A program made the position numbers and the translations under genes. The notes below the pieces were generated by a model. The model was given only the letters and a program-made list of their open reading frames with translations. It was not told the origin of the DNA and did no database searches. From NCBI RefSeq assembly GCF_033472595.1, contig NZ_CP137642.1, positions 186,001-250,000 on the forward strand: 64,000 nt of DNA. The letters run 5' to 3'. Positions within the stretch are counted from its first letter, which is position 1; every line of letters starts with the position of its first letter. This document shows, piece by piece, positions 17,327 to 26,196 of this stretch. The stretch comes from Methanoculleus receptaculi (GTDB lineage Archaea > Halobacteriota > Methanomicrobia > Methanomicrobiales > Methanoculleaceae).

Positions 17327-19036
17327 TCAGGCGCATGAAGCATGCTTCTGGTCATCCGGGTCTTCTGCGATCTCCTCGCCGGAACTCACCATCGCCACGA
17401 CCCTGCCATCCGTGTCACGGAGGAGGGCGTTGTGCCAGAGGACCTGCCGCTCCCGGCCATCGCGGGTGACTACCGGGCTCTTCTCAGAATGGGGTGGCTC
17501 TACCCCCCCGACCACCAGCCGCTGAAAGTTCCGCTGGAGCCTCTCGCGCAGACGCTCCGGAACGACCGTCATAAACCAGTTCTTACCTGTGAGTTCCCCC
17601 TCGGCATAGCCCAGGATCTCGTTTCCCTTCCGGTTGACGAGATCGATTGTGCCATCCGCCCCGATCACCGCGATCATAACACCCGCAGCCTCAAGGTAGC
17701 CCTTGGCCCGGTCGCGCTCGGCGACAAGGCGGTTCTCGGCGGATACGCGATCGGTGATATCCTCGGCGATCCCGAGAACGTATTTAAGGACACCCCGCGA
17801 GTTGTAGATCGGGATCTTCTTCAGCATGAGTGTCCGGCCACCGGAGAGAGAGATCCGCGCCTCCACGGGCGCAGAACGCCCGGCGATATCGCGGTCACCG
17901 TCGGCGAAGAACGTTGCCATCTCCTGCGGAAAGATCTCATCCGCCCGTTTTCCGGCCATCTCCTCCCGTGTAACCCCAAGAAAGATCTCGGCGGCTTTGT
18001 TCGCGAAGACGAACCTGTCCCTCTCGATCTCCCGGACAAAGACCATGCTCGGGATGTTGTTGACCACGGAGTAGAGGAACGACTTCCACTGCGCCACCCT
18101 TTTTAAGGCACGCGCCCGGTCGGTTACGTCGCGACAGACCATCCGGTAACCGGTGAAGTCCCCGATCATATCGTAGATCGGTGTCCCGCTCACCTCGAGA
18201 ATTACTGGACTCCCGTCACGATGGAGCATCGTCCACTCAAAGAGGACACGCGGCCTCGGATCGGCGAAGAGAGCATCAAACTGCTCTCTCACCTTTCTGG
18301 CATCCTCCGGGGGCATGAAATCGAATGGCGTCTTCTGGAGCATCTCTTCCGGGGTGTAGCCAAGGATCTCCATGCTTTTTGGGCTGACGTAAGAGAAGGT
18401 GGAGTCCCCTTCAACGTTCAGTATCAGGTCGCTGATGTTCTCGACCAGGCTCCGGAAGAGCGACTCGCTCTCGCGCAGCGCTTCCTCGGCACGCCGCGCC
18501 TCGGTGATGTTCTCAAGGATGATGGTGACGCCGGGCGTGCCGTCATTGAAGACCGTGGGCAGGAACTTGACCCGGAAGAAGAGTTCATCGCTGTGCCGGA
18601 GGAAGCGGAGCTCCTCGGTGGATTCACGGCTGTTCAGGGCGTCGGTGATCCGGCTTCGTATCAGCGGGTGGTCAAACGCAGCAAGCGGCGATGTCTCGAT
18701 GGGTTTCCCGATGATCTTGTCCCTTTCTCTCCCGGCAAATGCACATATGGCATCGTTTGCCTGAACCACCCTGCGATCCCGGTCGAGCACCAGCACGAGA
18801 TCGGAGGAGAAGTTGAGCATGGCGGCTATGGGAACCCGCTGCGAGGGATAAAAAACCTTGGCCTTACCGTATGTCTTCATCTCCACCTGCCCGGCCACCA
18901 GGAGGACGTCGAGGTAGCGGGAGACGGTGTTCCGGTTGATCCCTACGGCTGCTGCGAGATCTGAGACGGACATCCCGCGAGGTTGCTCTTTGAGAGCAGC
19001 AAGCAGGAGAGAGAGTGGATCGGTGGTGGAGCCCAT
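17327..19036 (-). CDS. HTH multi-PAS sensory protein without kinase domain
   Basis: 569 residues. Residues 1-65 form a winged-helix domain (MSVSDLAAAVGINRNTVSRYL as the recognition region). Four PAS domains follow at about 72-185, 188-305, 315-435 and 440-560. Each starts with an S-box type segment, for example SLFRSLVENISDLILNVEG, and contains typical blocks such as GYTPEEM and ITEARRAEEALRESE or DITDRVSAENRL. No HisKA, HATPase or GGDEF region is present after the last PAS, so this is a one-component sensor in which the N-terminal domain probably binds DNA. The architecture is common in Methanomicrobiales. The ligand is unknown. A TATA-like GTTATAGTATTTTATGC lies upstream on the other side of the start. 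Confidence 0.85.
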   Translation of the reverse strand: MGSTTDPLSLLLAALKEQPRGMSVSDLAAAVGINRNTVSRYLDVLLVAGQVEMKTYGKAKVFYPSQRVPIAAMLNFSSDLVLVLDRDRRVVQANDAICAFAGRERDKIIGKPIETSPLAAFDHPLIRSRITDALNSRESTEELRFLRHSDELFFRVKFLPTVFNDGTPGVTIILENITEARRAEEALRESESLFRSLVENISDLILNVEGDSTFSYVSPKSMEILGYTPEEMLQKTPFDFMPPEDARKVREQFDALFADPRPRVLFEWTMLHRDGSPVILEVSGTPIYDMIGDFTGYRMVCRDVTDRARALKRVAQWKSFLYSVVNNIPSMVFVREIERDRFVFANKAAEIFLGVTREEMAGKRADEIFPQEMATFFADGDRDIAGRSAPVEARISLSGGRTLMLKKIPIYNSRGVLKYVLGIAEDITDRVSAENRLVAERDRAKGYLEAAGVMIAVIGADGTIDLVNRKGNEILGYAEGELTGKNWFMTVVPERLRERLQRNFQRLVVGGVEPPHSEKSPVVTRDGRERQVLWHNALLRDTDGRVVAMVSSGEEIAEDPDDQKHASCA

Positions 19037-19458
19037 GCGCAGAGGAGTGTTTATCGGCCGGAGTTATAGTATTTTATGCTTTTTGCCATTCAACGGTGCC
19101 AGTATACAACGCAAGACCATAATGCATGGCAATGAACAAAAACTTTATCACTTAATCCGATCAATTCATGATCCCCGGGGTCGGAAAAAAGGGGAATCTC
19201 TCCGACAGGCACCGGATCATGCGGGCACAGGTGATCCGGTCTGGCCGGGAACGGTGAACGGAAACCTTCACCACGCTGACTGTATCAAAGATCAGGTGTA
19301 CCTGGCGCTTTTCAGGTACATCTGGGCACACCTCTCTGAACACTAAACCTCCGATGGATGCCCTGCGGCGCCGGGACGGGCGGCACAACCGTCTCCGGGC
19401 CACATGCAGGCATCGCATGGTTATCACACACCCTCCAATATTCCTTTTTGCCCATGAC
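19037..19458. other. Intergenic stretch, possible small gene only
   Basis: 422 nt between the PAS regulator and the deoxyribosyltransferase-like gene, which are both on the minus strand. The left part is AT-rich and contains TATA-like sequence near 19063-19080. On the plus strand there is one 74-codon frame described separately. The minus-strand frame running 19161-19793 is mostly antisense-frame overlap with the neighbouring gene and has no family features. I see no tRNA, repeat array or insertion element here. Confidence 0.5.
19122..19346 (+). CDS. Possible small hypothetical protein (74 aa)
   Basis: A frame from ATG 19122 to TAA 19344-19346 encodes a hydrophilic peptide starting MHGNEQKLYHLIRSIHDPRG and ending ALFRYIWAHLSEH. 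An AT-rich, TATA-like segment lies 40-60 nt upstream. It has no Shine-Dalgarno and no family I recognise. The amino-acid composition (rich in His, Gly, Leu) is plausible but not convincing, and the frame could be chance in a 422-nt gap. Confidence 0.25.
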   Translation: MHGNEQKLYHLIRSIHDPRGRKKGESLRQAPDHAGTGDPVWPGTVNGNLHHADCIKDQVYLALFRYIWAHLSEH

Positions 19459-20304
19459 TCATGGTGCGCCGGCGCCTGAGAGAAGCGACCCCAGCGTCCG
19501 GGGAAGGTCCTCTTTTGCCGTGATGACTTCGGCGGACTCCTCAAGCATGAGGTTGACCCTTTCGTGGTATCCAGCGATACGAAAGTCGGTGCGGAGCGCG
19601 ACGAGAGGTTTGCCAAGAGCGTAAGCATACCCCATCTCCCAGGATGTGCCTGAGTCTGCATCCGCACCGTCGATGACCGCAACGACGAGATCGGCGTCGC
19701 GGAGCGCCTCAAGATGCCTTGAGAATATGACCCTGTGCTCGTCCCGGCACCGGGTGTGGCTGGTATCCCCCACCTCCTGGGGGAGATAGACATCGAAGAG
19801 GTGCGCCTCGAGGAGATCGCGGAGCATCAGGTTGTAGACCCGCTCCGCTTCCGAGAAGAGCGGCGCGGCAAGGTAGACGCGGTAGCGCGCAAACTCCCTG
19901 ACGTCGATCGCCCGGATATCCGGGAACCTGGCAATAAACGCTCCGCGCCCTGGCTCTTTTTCGGAGGAGCGGTAGGTCATATTGACCCCGCAGGCTGGAG
20001 AGGAGTCCACCCCCACTATCGCAAGCGGCGGCTCCCCCCGTTCCCTGATCGCGTTACGAACATCCGCCTCGAGCGCATCCAGGAGCGCTGAAAACTCATC
20101 GGTTGCGAGCCGCTCCATAAACGAGCCCGGTTCCCGGTCGGCGCCAAGGTAAATCGTCTCCGGGCAGGGGAGCGGGACCATCTCGATCGAGAAACGCCGG
20201 CAGCGCTCGACGGCGCGGAGGAAGGAGCGAATGTCCTCCCGGGTCGTTATCCCCCGGGCGCGGCAGGCGGGATCGAGGATGCAGGGAGCGGCAAGTACGT
20301 ACAT
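19459..20304 (-). CDS. Two-domain protein: DUF523-like N-terminus and nucleoside 2-deoxyribosyltransferase-like C-terminus
   Basis: 281 residues. The N-terminal half (about 1-135) carries Cys-containing blocks: APCILDPACRARG, MVPLPCPE and GVDSSPACGVNMTYRS, reminiscent of the DUF523 family. The C-terminal half (about 150-270) begins VYLAAPLFSEAERVYN and has DADLVVAVIDGADADSGTSWE followed by GYAYALGKPLVALRTD. This is the pattern of nucleoside 2-deoxyribosyltransferase-fold proteins, in which the Asp and Glu act in N-glycosidic bond cleavage and transfer. A role in nucleotide salvage or removal of damaged nucleotides is possible; the exact substrate is unknown. It is divergent from tsr3, with start codons 35 nt apart. 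Confidence 0.82.
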   Translation of the reverse strand: MYVLAAPCILDPACRARGITTREDIRSFLRAVERCRRFSIEMVPLPCPETIYLGADREPGSFMERLATDEFSALLDALEADVRNAIRERGEPPLAIVGVDSSPACGVNMTYRSSEKEPGRGAFIARFPDIRAIDVREFARYRVYLAAPLFSEAERVYNLMLRDLLEAHLFDVYLPQEVGDTSHTRCRDEHRVIFSRHLEALRDADLVVAVIDGADADSGTSWEMGYAYALGKPLVALRTDFRIAGYHERVNLMLEESAEVITAKEDLPRTLGSLLSGAGAP

Positions 20305-20339
20305 TGATACTACCTGGGCGGCCTACCATAACAAGACAG

Positions 20340-20831
20340 ATGATACCGCTCTACATCTACCGGGACAACACCTGTGACCCGGCGAAGTGCACGGCAAAGA
20401 AACTCGCAAGGCGCGGACTTGCCCGTATCGTCCCGGCAATCGCAAAGATCCCGCGTTCGACCATCCTCCTCGACCCTACCGCCGAGAGAGCGCTCTCCCC
20501 CGCCGACCGTAACCTCCCCTCGATAACAGCGCTAGACTGCTCCTGGGAGGTTCTCGATACAGGAGCCGTCGCCTCGTGGCGCAACCGCCGGGCACTGCCG
20601 TTCCTGGTGGCCGCAAACCCGGTGAACTTCGGCCGACCGTTCAGGCTGACAACGGTGGAAGCGATGGCAGCAGCGCTCTACATCCTGGGAGAGAAGGAAG
20701 ATGCAAAAACCATTCTGGCGCCGTTTGGGTGGGGGCTCCGGTTCCTTGAGGTGAACGCCGAACCCCTGGAAGACTACGCAGGAGCAAAGGACAGCGCCGA
20801 GGTGGTCGCCCTCCAGGCGCTCTACATGTGA
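20340..20831 (+). CDS. tsr3: Tsr3-like rRNA aminocarboxypropyltransferase (DUF367)
   Basis: 163 residues from ATG 20340 (MIPLYIYRDNTCDPAKCTAK); an upstream in-frame ATG at 20304 lies over the start of the divergent gene and is unlikely. Tsr3 transfers the aminocarboxypropyl group of S-adenosylmethionine to a modified pseudouridine in the decoding region of small-subunit rRNA. Typical blocks are the N-terminal D-x-x-x-CDPxxCT, LDPTAERALSPADR, LDCSWE, RALPFLVAANPVNFG and FGWGLRFLEVNAEPLEDYA. Length fits the compact archaeal form. The frame closes at 20831, and the degraded larC region follows. Confidence 0.93.
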   Translation: MIPLYIYRDNTCDPAKCTAKKLARRGLARIVPAIAKIPRSTILLDPTAERALSPADRNLPSITALDCSWEVLDTGAVASWRNRRALPFLVAANPVNFGRPFRLTTVEAMAAALYILGEKEDAKTILAPFGWGLRFLEVNAEPLEDYAGAKDSAEVVALQALYM

Positions 20832-21003
20832 GATGCCTCCTGCGGCCTTTGGATGAGTCAACACCTCATACATCGCCAAAACCTTTCCTTCCGCTCACCG
20901 GAAACAGGGGTACAATTTTGAAACGTCGCCCTCTTCCCCAAACAGCATCTTTTTATATATTCAACCATGGTCTCGCAGACAGAGACAAGGAGGTAATCAG
21001 AAG

Positions 21004-21991
21004 ATGGATACCGAAAGAGAGAGGGTTCTCCTGGCGCTGCGATTGCTCTTTTCGAACGGCGGCGATGTCGGGGCATCCGCCGGTGGCGACGGTCTTTTCC
21101 ATCGTCGGGACGCTGCTCCTCCTCGATAGAGCGGCGTTTTTCGAGGGAGCAATAGTCGCGACGCCGCCGGTAGTTGGTTGCGGGGTGATCGAAACAGATT
21201 ACGGCAAGATCCCGGCGCCTTCGCCTGCCACCCTCGATATCCTGACACGGCACCGGTTCCCCTTCACCTCCGCCCCCATCAATATGGAGATGACAACCCC
21301 AACAGGGGCGGCGCTGCTCACCGGTCTTGCGGAGCGCGCGCTACAGCAATACCCGACCATGGTTCCCGTCAGGGTCGGCCACGGCAGCGGCGGCCGCGAT
21401 ATTCCTGGACGGCCCGACCTGCTCAGGGTTGTGGAGGGAGAGAGCCTCCCCGCCGGGGAGGAGCGCATGATCATCCTTGAGACCAACCTCGACGACACCT
21501 CGGGGGAGGTGATCGGCTATGCGGTCGAGCGCCTCTTTGCGGAAGGGGCGGTGGATGTCTTTGTCACCCCGGCGCTCGGGAAGAAGAACCGGCCTGTCAG
21601 TGTCATTTCTGTGATGACAACGGCAGGGGAGGAGGATAACCTGATCAGGGTTCTAATGGAGGAGACCGGTAGTCTGGGGGTGCGGGTGTATGAGTTCCGG
21701 AAGGTTGTGGCCGCCCGTAAGAAAGAGACAATGCTAATCCGGGTCGGTGAAAGGGAGCGTTCCGTCCGGGTAAAGACCTCGACCATAGATGGCCGCCTTA
21801 TCGCCCAGAAACCCGAATATGAAGATCTTGCGGCAATCGCACGCGAAGAGGGGATCCCTCTCCGATTTGTGGATGAAGAGGCCAGACTGCGTTTATCGGA
21901 ACGAAGAAGGGGCTACAACCCCAGAGGGGGTGCAGGGGGTGGATGCCCACCCGACCGCACAAACGCGGCGAACTCCGCACGCGACGAGTGA
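21004..21991 (+). pseudogene. larC: Decayed larC (nickel-pincer cofactor / DUF111) remnant
   Basis: From about 21074 the plus-strand frame reads as LarC. SIVGTLLLLDR, KIPAPSPATLDIL, PTGAALLTGLAE, METNLDD-type block ILETNLDDTSGEVIGY, VFVTPALGKKNRP and KPEYEDLAAIAREEGIPLR all match the middle and C-terminal parts. About 110 residues that normally precede this, including the GxSGDM start, are missing. A strong Shine-Dalgarno, AAGGAGGT at 20988-20995, sits before ATG 21004, but that ATG is in another frame and stops after 41 codons. Upstream the LarC frame has non-family codons back to 20828. The C-terminus carries about 30 unrelated residues past the usual end. This looks like an internal deletion plus frameshift in an old larC gene. 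A functional N-terminally short protein cannot be excluded. Confidence 0.7.
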
Positions 21992-22519
21992 ATACCGGCA
22001 CGTCCCCCCGGGACGTGCGCCACTCGCATCTACAGTTCTCTCATGTCACCGGGGTATTGGCTCCCCACCTAATTAGAGGATGGAGGCGATATTTATAGGA
22101 TCCTATTTCATATCGACCACCAATCGGAGGCCATCGATCCAACAACCTCATCCAGGGGATCAGCAGCTCACCCCGGGCGACCATTGAGGATACGCTCGGT
22201 GAGATATGGTCGAGCGTTGCGGCGCTGTCCCCCGGCGGTTTCGATTCTTACCTCGCCGTCGCGGTGGGACTGATCACTATATCCGCGGGGTGAACCTGCT
22301 CGGGATCTGAGATCAAGCCTCAATGCGGGTGTACTTTTGCAGGGAGCGCGATCCATCAACGAGCACTACCACGAGCAGCTCGTGAGCCTCAAGAGGGAAG
22401 AGGATCTCGGGGACAGCCGTTGCCTCGAGGACCTCCCCACCATCTGGGCGGCGAACGCCAGGGTGCGGGACCTCCGCAGCCTTGCCGTGCAGCAATCCAT
22501 CGAGAAGAGCGAGCGGGCG
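21992..22519. other. Intergenic decay region
   Basis: 528 nt between the larC remnant and the ATP-NAD kinase gene. Near 21999-22020 there is a strong hairpin (GCACGTCC with GGGACGTGC). At 22110-22293 a plus-strand frame with coding-like codon use reads NNLIQGISSSPRATIEDTLG and ends SAG followed by a stop; it has no convincing start and I do not recognise it. From 22313 the minus strand carries a PAS fragment, listed separately. The stretch looks like a graveyard of at least two broken genes. Confidence 0.5.
22313..22495 (-). pseudogene. PAS-domain fragment
   Basis: This minus-strand frame translates to HPGVRRPDGGEVLEATAVPE, then ILFPLEAHELLVVVLVDGSR and SLQKYTRIEA before a stop. It closely follows the C-terminal half of a PAS domain, in which a basic residue and DGxEVxLE are followed by TAVPI, a short gap, LLVVVxDxTERK. 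No sensible N-terminal half or start precedes it in the frame, and the segment is only about 60 codons long. I take it as the remains of a PAS-type sensor gene. Confidence 0.5.
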
Positions 22520-23623
22520 TTAATCAGGGTGGATGACCCGTTTCCGTTGCGCGATCCGGTAGCCGGAGATGACCTGGAGAGAGTCCCCGACCTCACGGTC
22601 AAGGTCCGGGTCCCCGGAATCGACGTATAGAAGAGGCGTTGCGGCAAGCTTTCCCGGCGTGGCTACCACGATCAGATTCCGTAGTCCGGTCTTCCGGAGG
22701 ACGGCCGGGCTGATCTGCTGATTTCCCCGGCCAAGGACGAACCCCTGGGCACCGATGGGGCTGAGGATGACCTTCGCCCGCGGGTGTTTGTCCAGAAGGG
22801 CAAGAAGAGTCCGCTCATCGGCGTTCCGGACGAGGATCTCGCCGTTTCGGACGACGTCCACCCCTAGCAGCGTCGGGACAAGACCGAGCCGCTCCATGAT
22901 ACGCGCCGTCGTGCTCCCGGCGCCGATGATGTAAAGCATCTCAGGGAGCATCACTTCGCTTATAAACGCCGCAATATCGTCCTTTGCCCGCTCCTCGTCC
23001 TGCTGCTCAAAGACCTGTTTCCCGCCCTGGATCCGCTCCGGGATGAAGGGGACGCGGGCGTAGCCGTAGAGATGGGTGGTGAGACGGCCTGAGCGGTAGG
23101 CCTCCTCATCGACGTCCATCACCTCGGATTCGCGGCAGGGGATCTCGCCCGCCCGGCGGATGAGGTCGGCCGCGGCCGCCGGGTTGACCGCAAAGACCGC
23201 CGAGTACATCTTCACACCGGCCGGGATCCCCAGGATCGGAACCTCCCGGCCCACTGCATCCAGGACGTCCCGGGCCGTCCCGTCCCCGCCGCAGAAGAGG
23301 ATCAGGTCAACCCCCGCCTCAAGAAACGCCCGGCAGGCTGCCCTTGTATCGGCGGCAGTGGTCGGGGTGGCGGGGTGGTGGAGGACGGTGCAGCGCTCGA
23401 TCCCCGCCGACGCCAGGACATCCCGACCCATCGGCGCCGCAGACGTGTACCACCGGATCTCCTCGCCGCGGAGTGGGGAGAGAGCCTGGAGCGCCCGGTC
23501 AGCAGCACGCGGAACCGCACCCCGCCGGATCGCCTCATCGGCCTTGCCGTCCGTCCCCGCAAGGCCAACCGCCCCGCCCATCCCTGCAACCGGGTTTACC
23601 AGGAACCCTATACTCCGCATCAT
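22520..23623 (-). CDS. ATP-NAD kinase family protein
   Basis: 367 residues from the tandem ATG at 23623/23620 (MMRSIGFLVNPVAGMGG); the frame is open further upstream but overlaps trpA. The N-terminal strand SIGFLVNPVAGMGG and the later FCGGDGTARDVLDAV are the diphosphate-binding blocks of the NAD kinase/diacylglycerol kinase fold. IPAGVKMYSAVFAVNP and AGSTTARIMERLG follow in the usual order. This archaeal branch is longer than classical NAD kinases and its physiological substrate is not certain; NAD to NADP phosphorylation is the default. It follows trpA by 29 nt at the end of the trp operon and is probably cotranscribed. Confidence 0.86.
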   Translation of the reverse strand: MMRSIGFLVNPVAGMGGAVGLAGTDGKADEAIRRGAVPRAADRALQALSPLRGEEIRWYTSAAPMGRDVLASAGIERCTVLHHPATPTTAADTRAACRAFLEAGVDLILFCGGDGTARDVLDAVGREVPILGIPAGVKMYSAVFAVNPAAAADLIRRAGEIPCRESEVMDVDEEAYRSGRLTTHLYGYARVPFIPERIQGGKQVFEQQDEERAKDDIAAFISEVMLPEMLYIIGAGSTTARIMERLGLVPTLLGVDVVRNGEILVRNADERTLLALLDKHPRAKVILSPIGAQGFVLGRGNQQISPAVLRKTGLRNLIVVATPGKLAATPLLYVDSGDPDLDREVGDSLQVISGYRIAQRKRVIHPD

Positions 23624-23652
23624 CCATGCAGTCTTTCGCATCAGGGCATATA

Positions 23653-24459
23653 TCAGGTTCGGGATGAGGATGAAAACCCATCCCGCAGGGAGACTATAGC
23701 CGCCCGGAGCGCCTCGCACAACCGGGGCCCATCGTCCATATGCTCCTCTATCAGCCTGACGAGCGCACTCCCCACGATGACACCGTCCGCCCCCGCATCC
23801 AGAACCGTCCTGACATGCTCCGGGCGCGAGACCCCAAACCCGACGGCGAGCGGGAGATCGGTCTTCTCCCGCACCGCGCCGACCAGCCCCGCGAGACCGG
23901 GCGGGAGGTGGTCGCGCTCGCCGGTCACCCCCTCAAGCGAGATGAGGTAGACAAACCCCGATGCCTCCCGGAGGATTGCATGCTGCCGCTCCGGCGAGGT
24001 CGTCGGGGCGATGAGGGCGATCCGGTCGATGCCGTATCTGGCGGCGTGAGGCGCGACCTCCTCTGACTCCTCGACGGGAAGGTCGACTATGAGGAGACAG
24101 TCCGCGCCGGCGGCCGCGGCTTCGGAAAAGAACCGGTCTACTCCACGCCGGTAGACGATGTTGTAGTAGGTGAAGAGGACGAGGGGGAGATCGGGTGCAT
24201 AATCGCGGAGCCTCCTGAGAAGGAGAAAGACGTCTACAGGTCTGGTCCCGGCCCGCAGAGCGCGGTGGTGCGCCCGCTCGATCACCGGGCCGTCGGCAAC
24301 CGGGTCGGAGTAAGGTACAGCGATCTCAAGCATATCCGCTCCCGCGTCGATCATGGCCGTTGCCGCGCTGAACGATCTCTCCATATCAGGGTCACCGGCA
24401 ACGGTAAACCCGATGAAGACCGGGCCGCCCCTGGCAAAGACCCTCTCGATCCGGCTCAT
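23653..24459 (-). CDS. trpA: Tryptophan synthase alpha subunit
   Basis: 268 residues, TIM barrel. It cleaves indole-3-glycerol phosphate to indole and glyceraldehyde-3-phosphate and hands the indole to TrpB. The catalytic Glu is in [16 protein letters not shown] and the catalytic Asp in [10 protein letters not shown]. The phosphate-binding part [12 protein letters not shown] and GVIVGSALV lie near the C-terminus. The start ATG at 24459 overlaps the stop of trpB as ATGA, giving tight translational coupling, as expected for alpha2beta2 subunits. The protein has normal length. Confidence 0.97.
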   Translation of the reverse strand: MSRIERVFARGGPVFIGFTVAGDPDMERSFSAATAMIDAGADMLEIAVPYSDPVADGPVIERAHHRALRAGTRPVDVFLLLRRLRDYAPDLPLVLFTYYNIVYRRGVDRFFSEAAAAGADCLLIVDLPVEESEEVAPHAARYGIDRIALIAPTTSPERQHAILREASGFVYLISLEGVTGERDHLPPGLAGLVGAVREKTDLPLAVGFGVSRPEHVRTVLDAGADGVIVGSALVRLIEEHMDDGPRLCEALRAAIVSLRDGFSSSSRT

Positions 24460-25631
24460 TCCAGACCTCCGTGATGCTTCGCGACCTCGACGACATCCTT
24501 GTCGCCCCTCCCCGAGAGGTTGATTACCAGGATCCCGTCACGGTCAAGTTCATCCGCCGCGCGGAGGGCAAAGGCGACGGCGTGGGCCGACTCGAGCGCC
24601 GGGATGATGCCCTCCGTGCGGGAGAGGCAGCTGAGGGCCTGGAGCGCTTCGGTATCGGTGGCCATCTCATACCTGATCCGGCCGGAATCCTTCAGCATGG
24701 CGTGTTCCGGGCCGACGGCAGGATGGTCGAGCCCGGCGGCGATCGAGTGCGTCTCAAGGGTCTGGCCGTCGTCGTCCTGTAGCAGGTAGGAGAGAGAGCC
24801 CTGGAAGACCCCGACCGAACCCCGCGAGAGAGAAGCGCCGTGCCTGCAGGACTCCGGCCCCTCGCCGCCGGCCTCCACGCCCACGAGAGCCACGTCGGCA
24901 TCACCCACAAACGGGTAGAATATACCGATTGCGTTCGATCCCCCGCCGACACAGGCAACTATCATGTCCGGGAGGCTTCCCTCCCGCTCAAGGATCTGCC
25001 GCCGCGTCTCCTCGCCGATGACCGACTGGAAGTCCCTGACGATCCGGGGGAATGGGTGCGGGCCGACACAGGAGCCGAGCAGATAGTGGGTGTCCCGGAG
25101 GTTTGCCACCCAGTCCCGCATCGCCGCGTTGATGGCGTCTTTGAGCGTCCGCGTCCCCGAGGTGACAGGGATGACCCTGGCGCCAAGGAGTTCCATCCGA
25201 AAGACGTTTAGCGCCTGGCGCCGGGTATCCACCTCCCCCATGTAGACCTCCACGGGAAGCCCAAGGACTGCCCCCGCGATCGCGGTCGCGACACCGTGCT
25301 GCCCGGCGCCGGTCTCGGCGATGAGCCGTCTCTTCCCCATGTACTTTGCCATCAGCCCCTGACCCAGGGTGTTGTTCAGTTTGTGCGCACCCCCATGGAG
25401 GAGGTCCTCCCGTTTCAGGTAGACCCGGCAACCCAGGTCACGGGAGAGGTTCTCGCAGAATGTGAGCGGTGTCTCCCGGCCGGCGTACTCGTGAAGATAC
25501 CAGGAGAGCCGGCTGGAGAAATCCGGGTCATCCCGCACCCTGGTGTAGGTCTCCTCAAGTTCGATCAGCGCACTCATCAGCGTCTCGGGCACGTACTGCC
25601 CACCGTATATACCGTATCGTCCTGCTTTCAT
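24456..25631 (-). CDS. trpB: Tryptophan synthase beta subunit (TrpB1)
   Basis: 391 residues from ATG 25631 ([18 protein letters not shown]), which overlaps the trpF stop as ATGA; a longer frame upstream lies over trpF. It condenses indole with serine using pyridoxal phosphate. The PLP Lys is in [12 protein letters not shown], the catalytic Glu in [11 protein letters not shown], and the phosphate-binding Gly loop is [18 protein letters not shown] near the C-terminus is the usual TrpB1 block. It partners with the adjacent trpA. A second, distinct beta-type gene of the TrpB2 class heads the same operon. Confidence 0.97.
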   Translation of the reverse strand: MKAGRYGIYGGQYVPETLMSALIELEETYTRVRDDPDFSSRLSWYLHEYAGRETPLTFCENLSRDLGCRVYLKREDLLHGGAHKLNNTLGQGLMAKYMGKRRLIAETGAGQHGVATAIAGAVLGLPVEVYMGEVDTRRQALNVFRMELLGARVIPVTSGTRTLKDAINAAMRDWVANLRDTHYLLGSCVGPHPFPRIVRDFQSVIGEETRRQILEREGSLPDMIVACVGGGSNAIGIFYPFVGDADVALVGVEAGGEGPESCRHGASLSRGSVGVFQGSLSYLLQDDDGQTLETHSIAAGLDHPAVGPEHAMLKDSGRIRYEMATDTEALQALSCLSRTEGIIPALESAHAVAFALRAADELDRDGILVINLSGRGDKDVVEVAKHHGGLE

Positions 25632-26185
25632 GGATCCATCATCCTGCATACCTTTACAAACGCACGCACAAGCCGCCCGTCCTTCAGACCCGGCATCGCC
25701 TCGACACCTGAACAAACATCGACGGCATACGGCCGCACCGCCCGGACGGCCGCGGCCACGTTCCCCGGGTTGAGGCCGCCCGCCAGGATTACAGGGACGC
25801 TGGAGGAGACCACGCAACGCCGGGCATAATCGGGGTCAAACGCCCGCCCTCTGCCGTGGCTTGCATCGATGATCACAGCGTCGCAGTCGTCCCGCAGAGG
25901 GTCGCCGGGAGCAAGCATCCTGATGACCCGGAGACCCGCACGGGAGGGCACCTCCAGGTCAGCCGGCACCTGGACCGCGTCCGGCCGTAAAGAGAGGATG
26001 GCCGGGAGGTCTTCCGGTCTTCCGATCGATGAAACGGCGACGGTGGTCACAGACGGCGGGACCGCCGCAAATATCTCGCGAGCCTCTTCCGGTCTCACAG
26101 ACCTGGGGGAGGGGCTTGCAAGCACCACGCCGATCGCGTCGGCCCCGGCCTCAACGGCGAGGAGTGCGTCGCGAACGTTCGTCAT
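25628..26185 (-). CDS. trpF: Phosphoribosylanthranilate isomerase
   Basis: 185 residues. TrpF isomerises phosphoribosylanthranilate to the carboxyphenylamino-deoxyribulose phosphate. It starts [20 protein letters not shown], a little shorter than usual because the family's first strand (K-x-CGxT) lies just before it. The sequence upstream on this strand reads [12 protein letters not shown], so a start further up is possible; it would reach nearly to trpC's stop at 26197. Typical blocks are [38 protein letters not shown] and [17 protein letters not shown]. It overlaps trpB by 4 nt. The true first codon may be a non-ATG codon in the 11 nt before, since the initial KICG is in frame. Confidence 0.9.
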   Translation of the reverse strand: MTNVRDALLAVEAGADAIGVVLASPSPRSVRPEEAREIFAAVPPSVTTVAVSSIGRPEDLPAILSLRPDAVQVPADLEVPSRAGLRVIRMLAPGDPLRDDCDAVIIDASHGRGRAFDPDYARRCVVSSSVPVILAGGLNPGNVAAAVRAVRPYAVDVCSGVEAMPGLKDGRLVRAFVKVCRMMDP

Positions 26186-26196
26186 CCCGCAGATCT

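Noticed and set aside
19161-19793. Minus-strand frame (210 codons) overlapping the deoxyribosyltransferase-like gene
   Set aside because: The overlapping frame 19459-20304 has clear domain motifs; this one has none.
21004-21129. 41-codon frame with strong Shine-Dalgarno as a real small gene
   Set aside because: It stops inside the LarC-matching region and has no family; it is better read as the orphaned start of the decayed larC gene.
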